11,159 nt of DNA from Gammaproteobacteria bacterium. GTDB taxonomy: Bacteria > Pseudomonadota > Gammaproteobacteria > Eutrophobiales > Eutrophobiaceae. Below the pieces are notes generated by a model. The model saw nothing but the letters and a program-made list of their open reading frames with translations, had not been told where the DNA came from and made no database searches. This document shows, in pieces, positions 5,923 to 11,159 of the stretch. Every line of letters begins with the position of its first letter. Position 1 is the first letter of the stretch. The position numbers and the translations under genes are program-made. The DNA lies in assembly GCA_012270695.1 (NCBI GenBank), contig JAAXHV010000034.1:1-11159 (forward strand). The letters run 5' to 3'.

Positions 5923-7184
5923 ATGTATGATATTGCAGTTGTCGGCGGAGGCATGGCCGGCGCCGGTTTTGCCTGTGCCTTGGCGAGAGAAAAAGTCAGT
6001 ATTGCCCTGATTGAAGAACGGCAGGCTCCCGGCGATAACCCGTCAAAATAATGATGCAAGAGGCATCGCCTTATCGCTCTCGTCCCGGCAGGTACTGGAC
6101 GATATAGGGATGTGGTCGAAACTGGAGCATACCGCTTGCCCTATTGAGCGAATTCACGTTAGCACGCAAGGCCGCTATGGTTGTGTCCGGCTGTCTGCCG
6201 GCGTGCTCGATCTTGATGCTTTAGGGTTTGTGGTGCGCGCGCATGAACTGGTATCTACTCTGTTTGAGGAGATCGCCAATCACGACAATATCGATATATT
6301 CCGTCCGGCAACGGCTGACGCAATAGAGCGTGAGTCTCATTCAGTCAACGTAAGGGTCAGGCAGGCCGGCAAGGATGCCGCCCTGAAGTGCAAACTGCTG
6401 GTGATTGCAGATGGCGCTTTTTCGAACTCCAGGGAACTGGCCGGGATAGAAACCAGTATCCACGATTATCAACAGGCGGCCATCGTCTGCAACGTCGGGA
6501 TTTCCCGGGACCACCGTTATACCGCGTACGAACGATTTACCCCTGAGGGCCTGATTGCCTTATTGCCGTTAAAGGGCGCACGTTGCGTCACGGTTATGGT
6601 CTCATCGGTTGACCAGGCGGACAGTTATTTGCGGATGGGCGACGAGGCATATCTCGATCTTCTGCAACGAACGTTCGGCAAGCGTCTGGGAGAATTATCC
6701 GGGCCAGGCGCAAGGAGTTCCTACCCCCTGTTTTTGCAGCAACCGGTATCGCAGACGAGTGATCGAACCGTCCTGCTGGGCAATGCGGCACATACTATCC
6801 ATCCCAACGGCGCCCAGGGATTTAATCTTGTCTTGCGAGACGTAGCCGGACTGGCGGGGCATATCAGCGCAACCTTGCAGAAAGGCGGCGACGTGGGAGC
6901 CGGAGAGGTCCTTACTGCATACGGTTTGTCCAGAGAGGCGGATCAGCGGCAGGTCGTTCGCTTTTCAGATTTACTGCAGAGGACGTTCAACAGTTCGAAC
7001 CCGGTGAAATCCATGCTGCGCAATAGCGCGATGTTGGCGCTCGATATGTCACCGGCCTTGAAAAAAGAGTTTATCCTGCGGGCGACAGGACTGCGGACGA
7101 CACAGAACCGGAGAAGACCGGCAGAGGGCGCAAGACGCAGGTCGGAGTTCAGAGGATGGAGAGAAACCGGAAAAGAGGAGATGA
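5923..7184 (+). pseudogene. ubiH: 2-octaprenyl-6-methoxyphenol hydroxylase, frame-disrupted
   Basis: UbiH is an FAD monooxygenase that hydroxylates the ubiquinone ring in the aerobic pathway, in the Ubi complex. From ATG 5923 the frame gives MYDIAVVGGGMAGAG, the FAD Rossmann motif, and stops at TAA 6049-6051 after 42 codons. The body continues one frame over (codons from 6052 on at positions 2 mod 3), beginning NDARGIALS. It carries the DG motif (VIADGAFSNSR) and the second FAD motif GNAAHTIHPNGAQGFNLVLRD, both typical of UbiH. Removing one A from the AAAA run at 6045-6048 joins them as PGDNPSNNDARGIALS. Family similarity ends at RATGL (about 7093), and the body frame then runs into ubiI. A switch to the third frame there would end at TGA 7182-7184, overlapping ubiI as ATGA. 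Mutation, sequencing error or recoding cannot be told apart here. Confidence 0.85.
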
Positions 7185-8434
7185 TGGCGTCCTCGTCTGT
7201 CAGGACTCGCACTTCCCTCCCCAGGCCTTTGGATACGGAGGTACTGATAGTCGGTGGCGGCGTTATTGGAGGCAGTATGGCGCTACTGGCGGCAGCTGAC
7301 GGTATTGAGTGTATTCTGGTCGAACGCAGCAGGTTGCCCACAACCGGGACGCCGGCAGCGGATGCACGGGTACTGGCCCTGACCTTGGCGTCGCGAAAAA
7401 TCCTGTCTGTGATCCAGGTCTGGCAGCAACTTGCAAAAGACGAGATCGGCCTGTTCAAGCACATGCACGTATGGGATGAAAACGGCAATGGCAGCCTTTA
7501 TTTCGACAGCGCTGATATCGGCCAGCCAACCCTGGGATATATTGTCCGGCAAAATGTATTGGTGAGTGTGTTGGAATCGATGCTGGCTCAGCAACCAAGT
7601 GTCTCGGTGTACGCCGGCGCTGAACCGGTCAGTCTCAGTGGCGAGGACAAGGCGATAAGAATAAAACTCAGCGATGGCCGGGAGGTGTCGGCAAAACTGC
7701 TTATCGCCGCAGATGGAGCAAGGTCGAAGATCAGGCGGCTTGCCGGAATGGATTACGCTGTACACGAATACAAGCAAACAGCCGTAGCGACTATCGTTCA
7801 AACGGCTGTGGGTCACGGGCAAGTGGCCCGCCAGCGGTTTCTGACAGACGGCCCCCTCGCCTTCCTGCCCATGGCCGACCGGCATCAGTGTGGCGTGGTC
7901 TGGTCGACTACACCCGGGATGGCCGCTGAGTTGCTTGCCATGGATGAGGCGGCATATCAAGAGACTCTTGCGGATGCTTTCGAACACACCCTGGGCGCTA
8001 TTACGGATACCCGCATCAGGCAAAGTTTTCCACTGCAAAGGGCGCAGGCGCGGCACTATTGTTCCGCTAGAGTCGCCCTGGTGGGCGATGCGGCGCACTG
8101 TGTTCATCCCCTGGCGGGCATGGGCGCCAATTTGGGCCTTCTCGATGCGGCCTGTTTGTTCCAGGTGATCAAGGAAGCCGGGACGAAGGGCCGTGACCCG
8201 GGCAGTACGGCAGTGTTGAGAAGGTACGAGAGATGGCGCAAAGGCGATAATTTCATCGCCATGATGACCCTGGAGGGTTTAAAATACCTGTTTGAAAACC
8301 AGACCTTACCCGTTCCCCCCCTCAGGAATGCCGGGATGGCTCTGTATGATTCCATGCAGCCATTGAAAAATTTCACAATGCGCCGGGCAACCGGCCTGGC
8401 CGGTGATCTGCCTGATTTTGTAAAGAGTGGGTGA
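7181..8434 (+). CDS. ubiI: UbiI/VisC-family ubiquinone biosynthesis hydroxylase
   Basis: UbiI is an FAD monooxygenase; in E. coli it performs C5 hydroxylation of 2-octaprenylphenol. From ATG 7181 the protein has 417 residues. It shows the Rossmann motif VLIVGGGVIGG at 21-31, ADARVLALTLASRKIL at 60-75, DG motif IAADGARSKIR at 175-185, HGQVARQRF near 212-220, and second FAD motif GDAAHCVHP at 302-310. GMGANLGLLDAA follows at 313-324; most relatives have GQG. It ends RRATGLAGDLPDF. The order pepP-ubiH-ubiI supports UbiI over UbiF or UbiH, but substrate position is inferred. The start is ATG 7181 or 7184; AGAGGAG lies at 7174-7180, closer than usual. The same frame is open from 6011, so as written it is the C-terminal half of an 807-codon reading frame that includes the ubiH body. 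Confidence 0.9.
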   Translation: MMASSSVRTRTSLPRPLDTEVLIVGGGVIGGSMALLAAADGIECILVERSRLPTTGTPAADARVLALTLASRKILSVIQVWQQLAKDEIGLFKHMHVWDENGNGSLYFDSADIGQPTLGYIVRQNVLVSVLESMLAQQPSVSVYAGAEPVSLSGEDKAIRIKLSDGREVSAKLLIAADGARSKIRRLAGMDYAVHEYKQTAVATIVQTAVGHGQVARQRFLTDGPLAFLPMADRHQCGVVWSTTPGMAAELLAMDEAAYQETLADAFEHTLGAITDTRIRQSFPLQRAQARHYCSARVALVGDAAHCVHPLAGMGANLGLLDAACLFQVIKEAGTKGRDPGSTAVLRRYERWRKGDNFIAMMTLEGLKYLFENQTLPVPPLRNAGMALYDSMQPLKNFTMRRATGLAGDLPDFVKSG

Positions 8435-8476
8435 GCCGGAAATAGAAAAAGACACTTACCCGGCGAACGACATAAC

Positions 8477-10153
8477 GTGGAAAATTCATCCCCGACACAT
8501 TTTATCCGCAAGATCATCGACGATGATTTAACACAGGGCCGTTACCCTGAAGGCATACACACGCGCTTCCCGCCGGAACCCAACGGCTTCCTGCATATAG
8601 GCCATGCCAAAGCAATCTGTCTGAACTTCGGCATGGCGGCGGAGTACCGGGGAAAATGCAACCTGCGCTTTGATGATACCAACCCTGAAAAAGAGGACAT
8701 GAAATACGTGGAGGCGATCCAGGAAGACGTCCGCTGGCTCGGGTTTGACTGGGAAGACAGGTTGTTTTTTGCCTCGGATTATTTTGCGCGGTTGTTCCAG
8801 TTTGCGGTCGAATTGATTCAGCAGGGCAAGGCCTACGTGGACAGCATGAGCGCGGATCAGATCAGGCAGTATCGCGGTACCCTGACGGAACCGGGGATCG
8901 ACAGCCCTTATCGAAACAGGTCGATTGCCGAAAACCTGGACTTGTTCCACAGGATGAAAGCCGGTGAGTTTGCCGACGGCGAACACGTGCTGAGGGCGAA
9001 GATCGACATGCAGGCAGCCAACCTGAACATGCGTGACCCGGTCATTTATCGGATCCGCAGGACCAGCCATTACCGCACCGGCGACAGTTGGTGTATCTAT
9101 CCCATGTACGATTTTACCCAGTGTCTGTCGGATGCGCTGGAACACGTGACCCACTCGTTGTGCAGCCTGGAGTTCGAGGACCACCGGCCGTTGTACGACT
9201 GGTTTATCGACAACCTCGATACGCCGGCGCGCCCGCGCCAGTATGAATTTGCCCGCCTGAACCTCGAATATACGGTGCTGAGCAAACGCAAGCTCATAGA
9301 ACTGGTTGAGGACGGCCACGCGGACGGCTGGGACGACCCGCGCATGCCCACCCTGTCCGGCCTGCGGCGGCGCGGATTTACTCCGAAATCCATACGCGAC
9401 TTCTGTGAACGCATCGGTTTGACCAAGAGCGACACTTATATCGACGCGGGTGTACTGGAGCATGTTATCAGGGAGGAACTGGGCGCCGCCGCGCCGCGCC
9501 GCATGGCGGTATTACGCCCACTGAAAGTCGTTATCGAGAATTATCCCGATGATAAAGAAGAGTGGCTGGAGGCTGCTAATCATCCACAGGATCCGTCTAT
9601 GGGCACGCGCCAGGTCGCGTTCAGCAAGGTGATCTATATCGAACAGGATGATTTTATGGAGGATGCGCCGAACAAGTTCTTCCGCCTGACGCCGGGCCGG
9701 GAAGTCCGTTTGCGCTATGCTTATTTCATCACCTGCAACGAGGTTATCCGGGATGAACAGACCGGCGCGGTGTGTGAGTTGCGTTGCAGCTATGATCCGG
9801 CCACGCGCGGCGGCAACGCGCCCGACGGTCGCAAGGTCAAGGGGACGATCCACTGGGTATCGGCCAGACACGCGCGCAGCGCCAGGATCAGGCTCTATGA
9901 CAGGCTGTTTTCCGTTGCCAACCCCGACCGGGGCGATCAGGACTGGAAGACGTATATCAACCCGGTTTCCCTGGAGAAGCTCGGCAATAGCCTCATCGAG
10001 CCGGACCTGGCGCAGGCAGGGCCGGGGGAACGTTTTCAGTTTGAACGACTGGGATACTTCTGCGCCGACCAGCAAGACTGGCAGCCAGATGCCCCGGTGT
10101 TCAACCGCATCGTCACACTACGTGACACCTGGGCTAAAATCAGTAAGAAATAA
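8477..10153 (+). CDS. glnS: Glutaminyl-tRNA synthetase
   Basis: GlnRS, a class I cytoplasmic enzyme, charges tRNA-Gln with glutamine; its presence suggests direct charging instead of the GatCAB route. The 558 residues (554 in E. coli) align throughout. The ATP-binding HIGH is at 40-43 within FPPEPNGFLHIGHAKA, and the KMSKS-type loop is LSKRK at 268-272. LRFDDTNPEKED (63-74), WCIYPMYDFTQC (205-216) and GWDDPRMPTLSGLRRRGF are also conserved. The C-terminal anticodon-binding beta-barrels follow from about 340, with GRKVKGTIHWVSA and a GYFC...PVFNRIVTLRDTWAK end. The start is GTG 8477, the only plausible start after the in-frame ubiI stop at 8432, with no clear ribosome binding site. It lies 42 nt after ubiI and could be co-transcribed. 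Confidence 0.98.
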   Translation: MENSSPTHFIRKIIDDDLTQGRYPEGIHTRFPPEPNGFLHIGHAKAICLNFGMAAEYRGKCNLRFDDTNPEKEDMKYVEAIQEDVRWLGFDWEDRLFFASDYFARLFQFAVELIQQGKAYVDSMSADQIRQYRGTLTEPGIDSPYRNRSIAENLDLFHRMKAGEFADGEHVLRAKIDMQAANLNMRDPVIYRIRRTSHYRTGDSWCIYPMYDFTQCLSDALEHVTHSLCSLEFEDHRPLYDWFIDNLDTPARPRQYEFARLNLEYTVLSKRKLIELVEDGHADGWDDPRMPTLSGLRRRGFTPKSIRDFCERIGLTKSDTYIDAGVLEHVIREELGAAAPRRMAVLRPLKVVIENYPDDKEEWLEAANHPQDPSMGTRQVAFSKVIYIEQDDFMEDAPNKFFRLTPGREVRLRYAYFITCNEVIRDEQTGAVCELRCSYDPATRGGNAPDGRKVKGTIHWVSARHARSARIRLYDRLFSVANPDRGDQDWKTYINPVSLEKLGNSLIEPDLAQAGPGERFQFERLGYFCADQQDWQPDAPVFNRIVTLRDTWAKISKK

Positions 10154-10210
10154 AAAAGATATGGTTGCCCTGATAAAAAAACGATATAACAAGACAATAG
10201 GAAGCATACA

Positions 10211-11110
10211 ATGACAGAGTTATACAAGGCGCTTTACCAGTCGGAAATTGATACCCTGCCTCTGGCGAACCGGGGCAAGGTCCGTGATATCTATGAGGTG
10301 GATGCAGACCACCTGCTGATCGTCACCAGCGACCGTATCTCCGCCTTTGACGTGGTGCTGCCTGACCCGATCCCCGGCAAAGGCAGTGTATTGACTACGG
10401 TATCCAATTTCTGGTTTGCCCGGACCGGGAACCTGATCGGCAACCATTTGACCGATCGCAGCCTGGATTCTGTCGGCCTCCGGCGGAATGAAGTCGAACA
10501 ACTCGAAGGACGGGCTATCGTGGTCAAAAGACTGACCCCGTTGCCGGTAGAGGCTATCGTACGCGGCTATATCATCGGTTCGGGCTGGAAAGACTACCAG
10601 CGCAGCGGAACAGTATGCGGTATAAAATTACCCGCCGGCCTGCAACAGGCGCAACAGTTGCCGGAACCCATATTTACGCCTTCCACCAAGGCGGAGGCAG
10701 GGGAACATGATGAGAATATCAGTTTTGTGCAAACCATCGAACTGCTGGGCACGGAACTGGCGGAACGAGTCCGTAACCTGAGCCTCACTATCTATAAGCG
10801 GGCGGCGGAATATGCCCGGCAACGGGGAATTATCATTGCCGACACCAAACTGGAATTCGGCACTGACAAGCAAGGTGAATTATTTCTGATAGATGAGGTA
10901 TTAACGCCCGATTCCTCCCGTTTCTGGCCAGCTGATTCCTACCGCACGGGCATCAGCCCACCCAGCTTTGACAAGCAATACGTGAGAGACTATCTTGAAA
11001 CCTTGGACTGGGATAAACAGGCACCCGGCCCGGCATTACCCGAGGAAGTCATCCACCAGACTGCCGCCAAATACAGAGAGGCCCAAGACAGGTTGTCAGG
11101 CAAGCAATGA
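10211..11110 (+). CDS. purC: Phosphoribosylaminoimidazole-succinocarboxamide synthase (long type)
   Basis: PurC (SAICAR synthetase) joins CAIR and aspartate using ATP in purine synthesis. The protein has 299 residues, like yeast Ade1 (306) and unlike the roughly 237 of E. coli. Seen are RGKVRDIYEV at 21-30, the SDRISAFDV ATP-site block at 40-48, PLPVEAIVRGYIIGSGWKDY near 113-132, FTPSTKAEAGEHDENI, and ADTKLEFG...LIDEVLTPDSSRFWPAD. The ATG at 10211 has AGGAAG seven bases upstream, a good ribosome binding site. The 57-nt gap after glnS is AT-rich and has a TATAAC box (10185-10190 region) with a poor -35, so a local promoter is possible but weak. Its TGA overlaps the next ATG as ATGA (11107-11110). 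Confidence 0.97.
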   Translation: MTELYKALYQSEIDTLPLANRGKVRDIYEVDADHLLIVTSDRISAFDVVLPDPIPGKGSVLTTVSNFWFARTGNLIGNHLTDRSLDSVGLRRNEVEQLEGRAIVVKRLTPLPVEAIVRGYIIGSGWKDYQRSGTVCGIKLPAGLQQAQQLPEPIFTPSTKAEAGEHDENISFVQTIELLGTELAERVRNLSLTIYKRAAEYARQRGIIIADTKLEFGTDKQGELFLIDEVLTPDSSRFWPADSYRTGISPPSFDKQYVRDYLETLDWDKQAPGPALPEEVIHQTAAKYREAQDRLSGKQ

Positions 11111-11159
11111 TTCCACTACACGACGATAACCCCACGCGTATTTTCCCCGTACTGACCGT
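11107..11159 (+). CDS. Rhomboid-family intramembrane serine protease, 3' partial
   Basis: Only the first 17 codons are in the window: MIPLHDDNPTRIFPVLT. This is the characteristic cytoplasmic N-terminus (MIPLRDxNPT...FPVVT) before the first membrane helix of one class of bacterial rhomboid proteases, which cleave substrates within the membrane. The ATG overlaps the purC TGA as ATGA, suggesting coupled translation. Catalytic Ser and His lie beyond the window and cannot be checked. Confidence 0.72.
   Translation, partial: MIPLHDDNPTRIFPVLT

Noticed and set aside
7283..8107. A 274-codon minus-strand open frame inside ubiI
   Set aside because: Antisense to conserved UbiI motifs; no family features.
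6011..8434. A single 807-residue protein starting at TTG 6011
   Set aside because: It would lack the N-terminal GxGxxG FAD motif, which is present in the other frame just upstream; TTG 6011 lies inside the ubiH N-terminal codons.
8528..9463. A 311-codon open frame on the minus strand inside glnS
   Set aside because: It is antisense to a fully conserved glnS and its translation shows no recognisable domain; it reflects codon bias of the real gene.
10165..10190. Promoter for purC
   Set aside because: The -10-like TATAAC has no acceptable -35 at the right distance, so it was not listed as a feature.

Overview
The window reads as a contiguous piece of a gammaproteobacterial chromosome, carrying mostly core housekeeping genes. 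The evidence is the gene content and order: rpiA divergent from ilvA, a zapB-like gene then zapA then 6S RNA on one strand, and pepP-ubiH-ubiI on the other. These arrangements recall Pseudomonas and, in part, Escherichia coli. Oxygen-dependent HemF and the hydroxylases of aerobic ubiquinone synthesis point to an aerobic or facultative organism. No mobile element, CRISPR array, defence system, tRNA or rRNA gene was seen.

Layout: (1) 1-871, 3' part of hemF (+), whose start lies outside the window. (2) 887-904, a bidirectional terminator-like hairpin facing dtd. (3) 918-2036, rpiA-dtd (-). (4) 2037-2128, a short divergent intergenic region with a 12-bp imperfect inverted repeat, then ilvA (+, 2129-3649). 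(5) 3650-3730, gene-free, with two small inverted repeats. (6) 3730-4453 on the minus strand, zapB-like, zapA (ATGA overlap) and 6S RNA. (7) 4454-4603, a divergent regulatory region in which two candidate sigma70 promoters share an overlapping -10 box. (8) 4604-8434 (+), pepP, a frame-disrupted ubiH, and ubiI. (9) glnS (8477-10153), purC (10211-11110) and the first codons of a rhomboid protease (from 11107).

Functionally the window combines haem synthesis (hemF), ubiquinone synthesis (ubiH, ubiI), isoleucine synthesis (ilvA), pentose phosphate metabolism (rpiA), purine synthesis (purC), translation and its proofreading (glnS, dtd), cell division (zapA, zapB-like), peptide turnover (pepP) and global control of transcription (6S RNA).

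The main anomaly is at ubiH-ubiI. The ubiH N-terminus is in one frame and stops after 42 codons. The rest of ubiH is in the next frame and runs without a stop into ubiI. Either ubiH carries one or two frame errors or mutations, or the organism makes a UbiH-UbiI fusion through a frameshift. I found no convincing undescribed system; the other observations are regulatory or structural details.
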